A DNA stretch of 64,000 bases from Arabidopsis thaliana (GCF_000001735.4 NC_003071.7:17707443-17771442), one strand, 5' to 3'. Positions 10,056 through 24,019 are shown, numbered from the stretch's first letter. Numbers and translations: made by a program. The notes: generated from the letters alone by a model not told the origin.

Positions 10056-12479
10056 TTAAGAAGAGAAAAGAGTAGAGTAAAAGAGCAAGTTCCAAGTATC
10101 AGGCAAACCAGGGAGACACCAATGGCTACAGTCATTACCAGGATGGTTCCCACTGAAAGCAGAAGGATGAGCATCTTTACGAAGCTGAGACAGACCGGTT
10201 ATATCGAGCCAATGGACCGGTTTCTTCAATCTCCTCATCACTTTGTTTAGAATCACCCAAGCCATTGGTGTCCCTCCTGGATACTTCCTTCCGTAAAATG
10301 GCTGCGTTTGACTCCTACATGAGTTCATTGGCTCTCCCCAATCCTTTCCCCTGCAAAACAATAATGGGTTTAGATGATTTTATAAGTGAAGTAATTGCTT
10401 AATTTGACATAACTAAACCGACTTATAGAGAACAATAAGATTAGATGAAAGGATGTATGTTTACTCGTAATGAGTAGGAGACACGCCGTTGAAGAAGACT
10501 TTAGTCTTAGAAGGATCGACGTAAGCATTAACCCATCGAGCCCAAGTGGTCATTCCTTTGTAGAAAGCAACGAGCCGGTTCATGTCTTTGTACAACCTAT
10601 TCCCATCTTCCATGTAATCCCACCTGCAAAAACACACACACGTCATCAAATTATTTAAGTCAAAACTCAAAAAAGACAGAACAAAAAGAAAGAAAGGAAA
10701 AACGTACGGCTGAATGTGTTCGGTGTGTGTCCACCAATGCCACGAGTTGAAAATCAAAACGTCCATGCCTCTCCACATATTCCCTTGCTTAATGGAATCA
10801 AGCTTAAGCACTCTCCCAACTTTCTCCACATTCAAATCTACCAAGAACTGTGTTCTGTATAGCAACAACGTCACTCCGTATTCCTGCATCAGTACCCATT
10901 ACAAACCCCAAATTTAGTTCACTAGATAACGGAGTATGTAATTTATGTACATGTGTATTTTTTAACTGGCCATGTGCTTTTATATCTCAAAATATATCAT
11001 GGGAAAACAAAAGAAAAACGAATCTATTCTTGTGTGGCTCATGATCATAAAGGTTATAACATGACATGATATTCTGGAAGATTCTCTTTTTTGGGAAATA
11101 GGCCACTAATCACGTTCATCTCTTAAATGCTCTCTCATTCTCTTGTCCTAATACTATTTTTATAACACAAGTTATAAAACTATATAGCAAAGCATTATCT
11201 TTACATCAAATCAAATGAGACAAAACCAAAAACACTTTATCCCTTTCCTTAACACTATGCGTTATTAAATATAAATCAAGACTTTTTACCACACTTTCCA
11301 CACTATAAAGCTAAAAAAAATCCCCACTCAATTTCTAGTGAAAAAATCATAACTCAATAAATATCTACTTGTTTGAGTGGGAAAATATCACTAGTTTTAA
11401 ATTAATAAGATAAAATGAAAGAACAAACCTCAAAGGTAAGTGAAGCAAGACCCTTTTGGCGAATAAGAGTGTAACGAGTGTTAGGAACCCAAGAGTGAAT
11501 TAGACAAGCAAGAGATTGCCACATGTTTGTGCTTAGTGAATCTCCAACGAACATTATCTTCTTCCCTCTCATCCTCCTCAAGAAATACAACCCATTGAAT
11601 CTGAAACAAAAAGATAAACATTTTTAACCTCATAAAGTTACAATTTGAACTATATATATTTACTCAATACAAAGACACATTGGTTTTGAGATTCGGATTC
11701 GATTTAAAACCTTTTTGGAGTGTAAAATTATGGGATTTCCAAGACATTATTGCTCAAAAGCAACTCAACAAAAGTTTCAAATTTTGAAATCCAAAAAGGC
11801 AAAAAAAAAAAAAATGAGAGAGAAAAGTGAAAAGAGTCAAGAAGAGAGAAACTACTAGTACTACTATACTACACTATCTCGAAATTCAATTGTTACCTTT
11901 CTTACCAATATGCTTAAATATCTCTGTAAATAGCATTAAACACAACCAAACATAACTCTCCAAATTTCCAGCTTTCCATATTTATTAATGGGAGAAAAAA
12001 AATGATTTTGACTCACACAATAGAACAGAGAAACAAAGAAAAAAAGTTCAGTTTTTTCACCATGTGCAATTTATTATTCTGTCTAATAAATGAAAAGAAA
12101 AGGCAAACAAAACACAAGAAAAGCTTTAGTTCTTGAATTAAAGAAAGGAAGAAGATAAGGATAGAGTAAGAAGAAACCTGGGGAGAGAGCAAGAAGATGG
12201 TTGCCATCGATACTTAAGGTAAGCATTGTCAGGACGACCATACTTCTTACAGTTAAACTGTGGATCTATGAATGGACATTTATAAGGATCATAAAGTGGG
12301 TACTTTACATCATAAACCCAATTCCCTCTAAACCAATTACATCTCCCAGAAGCTAGCTCTCTTCTTACTTCATCATTATTGCTGCTTGTGCTGTTGATGT
12401 AAGCAGAGACTGTGGAGAGACAGAGGAAGAAGAAGAAGAAGAAGAGAAAAGAAGGGTTTCCTCGGGAAGTGAAACCCAT
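10056..12479 (-). CDS. TBL39: Trichome birefringence-like protein (TBL39), polysaccharide O-acetyltransferase family
   Basis: Five exons, 12178-12479, 11429-11600, 10708-10883, 10465-10623 and 10056-10350, give 367 residues, all with GT-AG borders and matched phases. The N-terminus ([16 protein letters not shown]) is a signal peptide or signal anchor. Next comes the TBL domain [11 protein letters not shown]...[18 protein letters not shown], then the DUF231/PC-esterase part with the GDS motif (FVGDSLSTN), [10 protein letters not shown] and the C-terminal DxxH (DCSHWCLPG). GDS and DxxH supply the Ser, Asp and His of the acyl-transfer triad. Family members act in the Golgi and add acetyl groups to xylan, pectin, mannan or xyloglucan. 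The exact substrate of this one is not visible here. The start lies next to a purine-rich leader, and upstream is an 8.9-kb spacer. Confidence 0.94.
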
Positions 12480-15350
12480 TCTCTCTTTCTTTGCTTCTTC
12501 GATCTGAGATTCTCTGTTTTGTGGTGAGAGCGAGATTGGTGTGAGAAAAGAGGTGTCTTGGACTGATTTGTTATATAATACTCCAAAGAAACTCGAAAGA
12601 GAGATAGAGAAAGAGAGTGAGATTGTTCACATCACATGGGAAGGGGGAAACAAGAAACAAGATCCTTTATATGTCTTTATTCGATTTATATTAGTTAATT
12701 TGGTACTAGGTACCTTCCAATATTTTACTTCTCTTGTTTTAGAATTTTTTACTGTAGTAAATTAGTAGTTCTTTTCGTTTCTTTAAATTATCTCAACAGT
12801 AAGAAAATGTTGAAATTTGCAACACTGTTTTTAGTTAGCTTGGTTCAAATAAGCTGAAACCAAGACTTTGAAAAACCAACAATGTTTATTGGTTAATTTC
12901 GTGTTATCAATAATAAATCATCGTTTTTACCCAAAAACTATCAGTCTTATAAAAAATACAAAAATATTAAAAGATTTGCTGGTATAAGCTCATAAGTAAT
13001 TTGCTGGTAAATTATGGGTTAATATTTTGTGTCAATTGCCAGCTAATAAATACACTTTTTCAGTATAGATTCATTATTACGAAAGAATTAAAAGGATGAG
13101 AAAAAAAAAACTCATAAAAGTAGGCTTGGACGCTTGGTAGGTAAAGGATGCAAAAAATAGGAAAATACAATTTCATAAAATTTAGTTTGTGAGTGTCGAA
13201 AAAAAATATAAAAAAAATAGTTTGTGAGAGAGAGTCTCAAGCGGGTCCAACTTTGACTTTACACCGATTTATACGTACGTGTAGATTTGAGTATACATAA
13301 GCCCCACAAATAGTACAAGAGTAAGAGCCATATATTGTCCAATTATTATTCGTAAACCTTCGATAACTGTGTGGGTGTAATTATAGTTATTATCATTGAC
13401 ATAATGAACCAGAAAGTGTATAATTCGTGTCTAAATAAAATTATATGTAATTCGTGTCAAAATAAAATTATTTGTTGTCATTTTTTTTTAATCATACTTT
13501 TTTTTTTTGGAATGAAGTTATACTTCTTTCATCGAAATTTAGATTACAGATATATAATCTAGATCTCTCATATATATGCACTCATGCAATAGTGTGAATA
13601 CTAGAGAAACCCAAAAATATCTACAACGTCTCACCATCATCTTTTCGCCGGTGATTATGGAGAATTTCTTCTTCTTTTTTGATTATGAAGATTAAATGTA
13701 TAAATGAAAATCGGTGGATTTATATTATATTAATTATGAGACGTGTTGAAAATGAAAAGTGAAAAATGTAAAATACTATTTATAAACCCTATTAATTATT
13801 AAATGTGGCCATGTATCCGGATAAACAGACACTAACAATTGAACAACTCGATATTTTTAATTTTTTTAATGCAATGCACAAATTTGCTTCCATAATGTAA
13901 AACAAATAAGAAATTTTCAAGACCATAATGCATACTAATACAGTAAACTTTTGTGTAACTAGAGATCTCGTGAGCTAACAAGGAAACAAAATAAGTTTTC
14001 ATAATGCATACCACACAAAGACAAAACATTTGGAAGCCTGCAAGGTACCTCAAGTTATGAATAAACCACTTATTCTCCGATCTAACCAACACAATATGTC
14101 ACCCGTCAATCTAAACTATATATCACTAGTTCATGATTCCATAGATCTAACCAGTTGTTTTACTTTACATTTAATTTTCAAAAACATATTTTTATGAGTT
14201 TCCGGATAATAACACATTGACTTGTACGAATAACTAATGTATATGTTATGGCCGCTAGACATAAGACTATTGTATTATATCTTCTTTTTCATACAATATC
14301 ATGTAGCTTTTGAGTACCACAAACCACACATCTATATGGTCGAAAGTCTCGACTGTGAATCAAACAATTTATCAAAAAAAAAAAATACAAGAAAATAAGT
14401 AAGATGAGTATATAAGTTAGTTAATTGAGATCCAATTTCGAAGGCAACACGAAGCGAATAATTTAGTCAATAACTCAATATATAGAACCAATCAATAATA
14501 ATCTGCTGGAGATTGAATTGTTCAATAATTGATGAGAAGGAGATTATAAAAAAAAAAAAAAATGGTCCACCCACGTTTCGCCATTTTCAATCTCTCATGA
14601 TAATCTAAATAAGTGACAGAAACATACTGGCGATAGTCGTTTGTTTCTTTACACACTGATATACCAATACTTTTTTGAGTACTATACTATTATGAGCTGT
14701 AAAAAGAAAGCCAATTCATCAAGTTTACTCGTTCGTATGAGTTTTAATACGATCGTTATATGTGTTAAACTGTTAATTAATACATTATTTGATTTTATTC
14801 TAACTTTTCATACTAAAAATGCCAATCGTTTCGTTCGTAGACCTGAATTTATAAAAAAAATTGAAATGCTATTAAAAAAAGTTATGTCCCTTTAAACTTC
14901 TGATCAGATTTCAGCTGTACATATTTTGTTATTTATTGCTGCAAAATTTATACCATTATGACTAGTATTGTTCTAATAATCGTTATAAATATTTAGGCAT
15001 GAACAGTTTGAGGATTCACATACTTAAATTAATACTAGAACCAGGTTAATTTGGGCTATAAAGTCTCACTAATAAAGATTTGGGAATTCGAAGGTCATTA
15101 GTGAAGTGACACAAACCGGAACTTGTGAGAATAATGGATTTAAGGCAGATTTGACAAGAAAGTGTGGAATTGAGCAAACTCATGTCGTCATAGGCTCATA
15201 TACATATCTACATTTGTATTGTCCCTATCACAATACTTTATGCCCCTACCTAGCATCCGCCATATCATTCAATTCAACTCTCGACTTAAATGATTTCCTT
15301 AAATATTGAGAAAATAAAATAAGGATTCTTCTTTTTGTTGGTACTATCGC
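12480..15350. other. Gene-poor AT-rich spacer, first part
   Basis: TBL39 5' leader and promoter to about 12700, then long AT-rich sequence with many stop codons in all frames. No domain-bearing frame, tRNA or clear transposon end seen. Short open frames here have A/T-biased composition like non-coding DNA. Confidence 0.5.
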
Positions 15351-15360
15351 AAATAACAGA

Positions 15361-15705
15361 TGGGTCCATTTTCGTCAACGGAAGAACCAAAGAAGGCTCT
15401 ATCTGGGCCTGTAGACATAGGATTGAGCCCATTTATCCATGGATTAGATTATTATGTCACAGATGTTTTTAAAACTGAATACTCAAGATAATGCAAGCGA
15501 GAGGAGTGTGTCTTTCATGTTGAACAACCGCGAGAATCGGGTCAAGAAAACGAGCCCTGTGGTTTTACGTCTTGACCTATTAGATCTGGTGCACAATGGT
15601 GCTCCTATCAACACAGACCAGATTAGCAACTTCTCTGATTCAGTCCATATAGCTATCAAAGTATGTGCCAGCAGATACAGATACTTGCGTCAGTTTAGTA
15701 ACTGA
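15361..15705 (+). pseudogene. Coding-like island, possible gene fragment
   Basis: A stretch of clearly higher GC than its flanks. An open frame at 15454-15705 (83 residues, ATG to TGA) has balanced codon use and residues like LRLDLLDLVHNGAPINTD and IAIKVCASRYRYLRQF. I do not recognise a family. Upstream in-frame stops and the lack of any partner exons favour a fragment or a small unknown gene over a known full-length protein. Confidence 0.3.
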
Positions 15706-15761
15706 GAAAACGTGGATTTATCAGAAGCCTTTTTATTTTAATTGAATAAACTCTAGTTGTC

Positions 15762-15777
15762 GTGTGTGTGTGTGTGT
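15762..15777. repeat. (GT)8 microsatellite
   Basis: Perfect GT dinucleotide run just after the coding-like island. Useful only as a length-variable marker. Confidence 0.9.
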
Positions 15778-15779
15778 TA

Positions 15780-18700
15780 AGATAATGAAAATGTCTTTAT
15801 TTTGGTTCTAGACTCCTAGTCTTAGTTAAATCGAATCTAACTGGATGTGTTTGAGAATAAACCAATCAAATTAGTCATTTTTGGTATTTCTTGTTTAGAT
15901 CAAGTATAAAAAGATTCATATAGTAATAAAGATTTAAGGAAAAAGGAAGAAATGGCAGAGCATAATGCTTATTTTGTCTCTCGCTTTTTCGGTTTTTTTG
16001 TATGAGGTAAGACTCAAAATTATTTGAATCACATGTTAGAGTTAGCGGCATGTGCCAATTTCCCACATTTTCATTATTTCTCTAGTGTTATTTCTCATAA
16101 GATTTTGCTGATAGAAAAGATATCATTTCACCTTTATATATATATGTAGTAGATGTTAAGGAAAAAATTACGAAAAAGAGAATAAAAGATAAGAGAAATT
16201 CGATCTCAATGGTATGATGGCGTGACTGAAGTAACAGAGAAAGACAAAGAACAACATGTGTCACCAATCATGTTGTTTAACTCTTTCCCCCACATTTCAT
16301 GTTCATTTATCCTAAAAGTCTAAAACAGCCATTTGCCCATTTCTATATCCAGGTTTTTCTTTTCTTTTCTTTTCTTTCGTTTGCGTATTTCCATTAATTT
16401 CTTTTGATAAATTTAAAATGTAACTAGTTCTTCTTTGATTATACTTGATCGCACCAACCAAAAAATACATGGTAATACAAATTAAAGTCACATAGTAATA
16501 AAAAATATAGTGTAAATTATGGAGTGGCAAAATTTCTATCTAACTATAACAAAAACTGTTAATTTGGTGATAAAAAAACACACAAATAATCTCGCTTACA
16601 AGTTACAACTAGAGGGTGAATATTACCATTAACTCACTATCCTCCTTTTGTATACGTGTTTCTGCAAATTACCATTTTTATTGGTTCATTCAAACATACA
16701 TTATTTTTGTTAAGAGTGTGAGGCCTTGAGAGTTGAGAGACTATAAACTTTTTTCGATAAAAAGTAGACTTAGACTAGATCTTAACTTTTGCACACAAAA
16801 AGAAAGGAGACTAGATCTTAACTAAAATATTATCAACAAAATGTTTATCTTCGGACTGGGACACATGGAAATGTGTATGTTTTTGCAGGCATATATTTGG
16901 TCGTTTAAGTCTTCATTTCAACTAGATGAAACAAAAGCAGAAACATATGAGGAATACCAAAGATTTTTTCTCTACTGGAAACGACAAAAGGTTCATATTA
17001 TCATATATAGAGTATTGGAAAATGTTAGCTCTTGTGATTACTAATTAGTCGTAAGGTATTAAGAATACATATTGCCAACAGTGAACTGAAGAAACTAGTG
17101 AACCCACACAAAAAAAATATAGTTCAACTTTTCTTTTGTTAAAAAGTTTCAAACGTTATTTTCTAGTTTTAAAACGTCATTTACCAAACTCTACATAATT
17201 GCATTAAATCAAAAGGTATGCGTATAGTTTTACCCTTACCCTTCAAAATTTGAGACATGGTGCATGTGGAATGTTTTGCACAGCACACATACACTCCCTC
17301 ATTTACGAAAAGTTCATCAATTATTTTCTATTTTATTTTAAAACATTTTCAAAGAAAACAAGTAACATACTTACAAATAAATATATTAGTTTTACTCCCT
17401 TTTATTAGAAAATTAAGTTTTGTAACTAAAAGTGATGGTATTTTGATAACAGATTATAAAGAAATCTCAAATTTATTAAGCTTTTTCCAATAATAGCTAC
17501 TACGATTATTTATCTTACTAGCTAGTACTATTAAAAAAAAAAATCTCTTAATTAGTACATGAATAGGTATTCCAATATACCTTTAGATTTCAATTATGTA
17601 TTGTTTTAAATTTTAAAGAGTGGTAATATGAAATAAATTAAATTGTTGATGGAGATGATGATGAAGGTAAAGAAGATTCATATCATATCAGCATATGCTC
17701 ACATGATAGAGCATCTAACCTCAGGTGGCAACAAATAACATCATGGCAATATATAATTGATCTATTAAATTTAGTTATACATACGGATATGATCAATTAT
17801 CCAAACATGCAGCTGTTTTTCTAATTTTAAAGATATTTCTTTTCTCAAACTACATGAGTCTACAGTTCTTATAACTTGGCTTCTATATATAATCTGAAAG
17901 CCATCATCATACATCCATTGGCCAAAGACTAGACCAAAAGTATTACCACCAACGTTTTTGGTCACGTACCAGTTTTAGAATTTAGATGAACTATTTCACT
18001 CTAAAGCAAAGTACTTGTTTACTTTAGAAAATTAGAGTAAACGAATGTTAACTTAAAAAAATTTCGGGTTGACAAAAATAAAATGCGAGTTGGACGGTAA
18101 TGCGATCTACATATATTCTTTGCTTGGACTGACATTATGATCTTAATAATTTGTAAATAAAAATTAAAATAATATTGATGAAACATAGGATACCCTTAAC
18201 TAAGAATCATAGTGGTTAAGACAAGCGTGGATTAGCTTTTAGTAAACTGATTAATCGAATAATAAAGAAAACCAGATAATTTTCTTACGTTTTTGTATAT
18301 ATAATCAAGAATCATGGAGATACACATAGATAAGAAAGATTATAGCACGAACACGAATGCATGTATTAGGCAATAAAAATATCGTTAGTTAGAAAACAGT
18401 ACATATATAAATAATTCGTGTAGTATTTTGACTAAGGAATTGTCTTAATAGAATTAAGCAGTTACAAAGTTTTATTTACACAAATATTTTTTCCTCTCGG
18501 CACACCTTGAATCAAATCAAGCATCGTTTAAATTAAATTACTGTAATGGATTAGATAAGTACTAGTAATAAGTAAAGTATGTTTGCCGACGGGTGAAATT
18601 GTAAAAAAGATTGGATACTTTCTTTTGTTTGATATGAAACTCGAATCTCGTGATTAAAAAGATGGCCCGACAGTGATTTAATGAGAGTCAACAAAAAAGA

Positions 18701-21060
18701 TGTAAAACACATTATTAGCAACTAATTGTACTTTATTTTTATAATTTTCACACGTTTCCTCTTTTGTCTATTTTGATTGGGGTCATTCATGCTCAAACAT
18801 TACAGCCTGCGCATTGTATTATGTTTTGTATGTCTCCGGCGGAACAAACAATGTGACATGCGTTTGAATAATCAGTCTAATTGTATGATTGGTGTGTTCA
18901 TTCGCTATTAATGCAAATGGTGTCCAAATTATTAAATTTTGAGTTAAATCCGTGGAGAAATAATATTCCTTTCATTTTAAAGCAAGTGTCGTTTTAGACT
19001 GATTTTTTTTATTTATGTCGTTTATGAATTAAGATAATAAAGAAGTATTAATAAAAATGTGAGACATAAATATATAATTCTGAAAGCCAATCTTATCTTC
19101 AAATGCACATTTCACTTATACGTATTCAGTATTCTGCCATTCAACAAACCCATAATTTATTTTGTCTATGGTAAAAAAAACGCATATAGTCAGTCATATT
19201 AGAATTATTTTACGAATGTAATTTTTATTGCTACTTATCATGTATGCTTAAGTGAAAATAGTGAGTCACTATCGTCATTCGTCACCCATCTCATGCTTGG
19301 CGTTGGCGGGCTCGAGGTCAGTTTTCGAATAATCCGTCGGTGTTAACAGAATAATCCGTTATTGAAAAACTAAACGCCGTTAACGGAAACTGTGTGCTTA
19401 GCTGGCAGACACAGCAGAGAAGTCAATAACCAGCTGGCATGATCACCGTTTTGCAATTATCCCCATAATTACCGCAACACCCTTCTATTTTTTTATCCTT
19501 TTTTTTCTTTAATTAGTATTTACTATTTATTATCGTTATGTTCTTAATTATCCTATTATTGTTTTAAATATTTTTATATAGCGAAATAATTTATTTAAGA
19601 AAAAGTCAAGAGAAAATTAATTGACTATATATGGAAAATAATTTGAGGGTGCGAGGCATGACCTAGCTAGAGAAAAATAAAATAAAATGAAGGCATGCAT
19701 GGTGCTTGGTTCAATGTAATTAGTGGTTCCGTAGGTCTGAACGGTACGGACTGGCCATGATCTACTAGAAACAGTAAATAGTTAATACAAAGTAATTAAT
19801 TATGAGTTTCAGCAAATTAACTACTCTATATCGAATGAATTAAACAGTAATCCCCAGAAAAGAAAAAAAGAGAACTATGACAGCCTTTTCAAAGGACACC
19901 CGAAAACCAAAATGAAGATTTTAAAAATGCCAGCTCTGCAATAGATATTGAACTTTCATTTGTAATTTTCTTTATTTTTGTTGCATTACACACATTTGTT
20001 ATTTACATTTAAATTGGCTATTGCAATAAAAGATTACTTTATATGCTTATAATAGTACAATATATATGGTGGCTTAAACAAAAGTTTGGCTGGCTTGATA
20101 AATACATCTTACATCGAATGACGATTTTACCCTCTATCTTGCTGTCTCTGAGTACGAGGGTTGAAATCCTTACGTGGCATTTTTTCTCATTTTTCTTGGT
20201 CAAATAGTTTAACCAAACTCCAAAAGTCTGTGATTTGTTGACATACTTCTAACTAATTTTTTTTTATAATAAAAATCTATTGTATCTGTAGAAATAATCA
20301 TTAGATTTACTTTCTAGAATATAACTTCTTATTTCTTAGTAATTTGTCCAGATTTTTTTTTACAACTAACTAAACACTAGTTAAAATGTTAATGTCTAAA
20401 AAATACCATTACAATTATTCAATTTAATAAAAATTGAGTCGGCCAATTTAATGCGAGACTTCTGTACAACGACCCTAAAAGTGGGTTTGATAAATGAAAC
20501 ATATTGCAACAAAAAAATACTAGTAATAATGATAAAATAGTAACATGTCGTGGCGCATTGAATATCCTACGAAGGTTTAGTGTTTACTTTTAAAAAATCC
20601 TAATATGATACTAGTACATATAGCTAGCTTGCCTTGCTTATGCTATTGCATAGTCTGTATTAATAAATGATGTTATACATTTCGATAGAGTAACATTTTG
20701 GGAACATGAGTGAACGTGCTTGAATCTTCGTGCCCTTGACGTCAGAAGCTAGTAATTTTAAATACTAATTAACATTCATACAAATTAACAGATACAATGT
20801 ACTATATCATAATTCGTTTCCGTAACACAACGCAACAATTTGAAAGTAGATGTACTTTAGTACTTAGTTAGTGTGCACCAAAAAAAAAAGATGTAGTTAG
20901 TTAGTAAGGGGTTAAATGTTTTAATTTATTAAGAAAACTTAAATTCATTAAATGTTAGAAAAAGTCTAATTAGTTTATATTCGAACACTGTGCTCAAAAT
21001 TAAAAAGTCAACTATTTTAGACTATAGAGTTTATTAATTAATAATAAATTCGATAAATCA
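15780..21060. other. Gene-poor AT-rich spacer, second part
   Basis: No supported gene. Items inside: a TTTTC-rich run at 16354-16378; sequence at about 18968-19005 resembling the end of a Stowaway-type repeat (cctttcattttaaagcaagt, gtcgttttaga); a GC-richer patch at 19280-19480 with the palindrome CCGTTAACGG at 19377-19386; a short A-run at 20879-20889 between copies of ttagttagt. The rest is AT-rich. Confidence 0.45.
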
Positions 21061-21125
21061 CCGTATTATTTTCTTCAACGACAAGTAGCCGTGAAGACAC
21101 GGGAGCGAAGAGAGATAAACAGAAG

Positions 21126-21173
21126 ATGAAGAAGAAGATCAATGTCATAATCTTCAGGGAGATAAATCCGTAA
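21126..21173 (+). other. uORF ahead of TTL3 (15 codons)
   Basis: ATG to TAA frame MKKKINVIIFREINP, 240 nt before the TTL3 start codon. It is in the likely leader if transcription starts near 21060-21120. The 5' end is inferred, so its presence in the mRNA is unproven. An alternative is a leader intron beginning at about 21188. Confidence 0.4.
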
Positions 21174-21412
21174 TCTTTATTAATCAAGGTTAATCCTTTT
21201 TTTTTTCTTCATCTTAATTCTTTGCGTCTTCCTTTTCTATTTATCACGAGATCTGTCTTTCTTTTTCCTCTTCTTTCTCTCTCTTCTCTCTGAAGACAGT
21301 ACTTGTTTCTGTCCGGCGTTAAAAGCTTCGGTGGTGGTCTCTTGACTTCTCTGAGAAGAAGAAAAGGAAGCTGAGTCTCATTTTAGATTCAGCTCACGAG
21401 GAAGTGACGACG

Positions 21413-24019
21413 ATGTCTCATTCTAGAAGACTTTCGTTGGAACCTGCTATAGATTCAATCACTGGTCGATTTCGTGATTTACAGAGAAATGATGATGACG
21501 TCAACAAACCTGATTTTCGAGAACTCGATCTAGGTTCTCCTGTTTCTACCTTAATGCCACGTGGCTCTGCTTCTTCTTCCGCTGCTGCGACTCCTACTAG
21601 CAGCTCTGGCTCTTCTGGCTCTGCTTCTGGTAAACCGTCGGTGAGTTCTCAGATGGCTAAACGGTTAGATGATGCTTACAAGAGTCATTCCGGTGAGCTT
21701 TCTAGCCCCGGATCCGGAATGCCGACCACGACCCGGATTCTTAAACCGGGTCATAGAAGATCTTCTTCTACTGGCACGCCTTTGATCTTCTCTGGCTCTA
21801 GCTTTACTTCAGCAACGAGTCACACCTCGCCACAAGGAGGTGGTAGCGGTGCTACGTCGGCAGTGTCTCCCAATACTGGCGTTTTACCGGCGGGAAATAT
21901 TTGTCCGTCGGGTCGGATCTTGAAAACTGGAATGGCGTCTCGGACTTCAAGTAGGACTGAGACTCTATGCACAGGAACTGGTAATTACGGACATGGAAAC
22001 GTTGTACGCAGCGGCGGAGGAGGAGGAACCAGCGGAAAGGCGGTGAGAGTGGCGGAGAATGGCGAAAACCCGGAGGAGTTGAAGAGAATGGGGAATGATA
22101 TGTATAGGAGAGGGAGTTTCTCTGAAGCTCTGTCGCTTTATGACAGAGCAATTTTGATTTCACCGGGAAATGCAGCTTACAGAAGCAACCGTGCCGCGGC
22201 TTTAACGGCATTGAGGCGGTTAGGAGAAGCCGTTAAAGAATGTCTTGAAGCTGTTAGGATTGATCCTTCTTACTCCAGAGCTCACCAAAGACTTGCTTCT
22301 CTCTATCTCAGGTAATCTTGAGAGGCTTTTTGTTTTGTTGCTGTGTTTTTAGTTTAAAGATTGAGAATTTGAAATGATGGAGTGAATTGTTGCTTTAGAT
22401 TGGGTGAAGCTGAGAATGCAAGACGTCACATTTGTTTTTCTGGTCAATGTCCGGATCAAGCTGATCTCCAACGGCTACAGACGCTGGAGAAGCATCTCCG
22501 ACGATGCTGGGAGGCTCGAAAGATTGGAGATTGGAAAACCGCGATTAAGGAAACCGATGCAGCCATTGCAAACGGCGCTGATTCGTCTCCTCAGGTGATT
22601 ACATATCATTGTCGTATGATATGCTTGTAAAGATTTTTGACTAACAGTGAGGTTTTTTCTATTGGTTTGGACAGCTTGTAGCTTGTAAAGCAGAAGCCTT
22701 TTTGCGTCTTAAGCAAATAGAGGATTCGGATTTTTGTGTATCTTGCATTCCAAGATTGGATCATCATTACCATTCTCAACCGCAGGTGAAACTCTTTGGT
22801 ATGGTAGTTGAAGCTTATGTGCTCTGTATCCAAGCTCAAGTTGATATGGCATTAGGAAGGTGAGCTTTCGAAACTCAGAAATGTTGTGATTCTTTGGATT
22901 TTTGTTTCTCCACCGGTGAGTGAGTAGATATGATAGGTTTGTTGCAGATTTGAGAATGCGGTTGTCAAGGCAGAGAGAGCTGCGATGCTTGATCAAACCA
23001 ATCCTGAGGTTGTATCAGTTTTAAACAATGTGAAGATGGTTGTGCGGGCACGTACTCGTGGTAATGAGCTATTTAGTTCGGGGAGATTCTCGGAAGCGTG
23101 TGTAGCTTATGGAGACGGTCTCAAGCAAGATGACTCCAATTCGGTTTTGTACTGCAACAGAGCAGCGTGTTGGTATAAGCTCGGTTTGTGGGAGAAATCT
23201 GTTGAAGATTGTAACCATGCGCTCAAAAGCCAGCCTAGTTACATCAAGGCACTTCTACGTAGGGCTGCTTCATATGGAAAGGTGAGATTAGAACTTACTA
23301 TAATCAGTTATTGACAGAATTTTGCAGTGTATTCGAATGACAATGTGTGTTGAAATATATAGCTTGGTAGGTGGGAGGATGCGGTTAAAGATTATGAGTT
23401 CTTGAGAAGAGAACTTCCAGGAGACAGTGAAGTTGCAGAGTCTCTAGAGAGAGCGAAAACAGTGCTAATGAACAGAAGCCAAGAATCTAAAAGCCTAGGT
23501 TTCAATAATGAAGTTGAAGCGGTTTCGACTTTGGATAAGTTCAAGAAATCCGTAGCACTTCCCGGTAAGTCTAATGAGAAACTTCAATTTGTCTCAAAAG
23601 GTTGAGATTTTGCGTGTCTTGCTCAAGTTGGAAACATTTCTCTTCAGGTGTCTCTGTATTTCATTTCAAATCATCATCAAACCGACAATGCGAAGAAATT
23701 TCTCCATTCATCAACACTTTATGTCTTCGGTATCCATTAGTACATTTCTTTATGGTAAGAACAAGAACACATTCCAAATATGCTTTTTATATCACATTTT
23801 CTTCTAAACTTATATGTATAACCTATGTTTCTCAATGTGTTAACTGAGAAAATGAAATGTTATTAGGTGGATGTGGAGGAGAGCATGGCGTTGGCGAAAG
23901 CAGAGAGTATCAGGAAAGTTCCGACATTTAAGATGTACAAGAATGGAGATAAAGTGAAGGAGATGGTTTGTCCTAGCCATCAGTTTCTAGAGGACTCTAT
24001 AAAGCATTTCCTCTTATGA
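21413..24019 (+). CDS. TTL3: TTL3, TPR and thioredoxin-like scaffold protein
   Basis: Seven exons, 21413-22311, 22399-22594, 22675-22859, 22948-23281, 23363-23564, 23648-23754 and 23867-24019, give 691 residues, the recalled size of TETRATRICOPEPTIDE-REPEAT THIOREDOXIN-LIKE 3 (VIT, At2g42580). Residues 1-215 are Ser/Gly/Thr-rich and disordered. TPR block 1 (about 218-330) starts KRMGNDMYRRGSFSEALSLY. TPR block 2 (about 458-560) starts RGNELFSSGRFSEACVAY. The C-terminal thioredoxin-like fold (about 605-691, KVPTFKMYKNGDKV) lacks the CxxC redox pair, so it binds rather than reduces. TTL proteins bind receptor kinases (VH1/BRL2, BRI1 pathway) and act in brassinosteroid signalling, vascular pattern and osmotic stress. 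I chose the first ATG (gacgATGtctcat); an in-frame upstream GTG is not a plant start. Confidence 0.96.

Noticed and set aside
21404..21412. Upstream GTG start for TTL3
   Set aside because: Plants use ATG; the ATG at 21413 gives MSHSRRLSLEP and the expected 691 residues.
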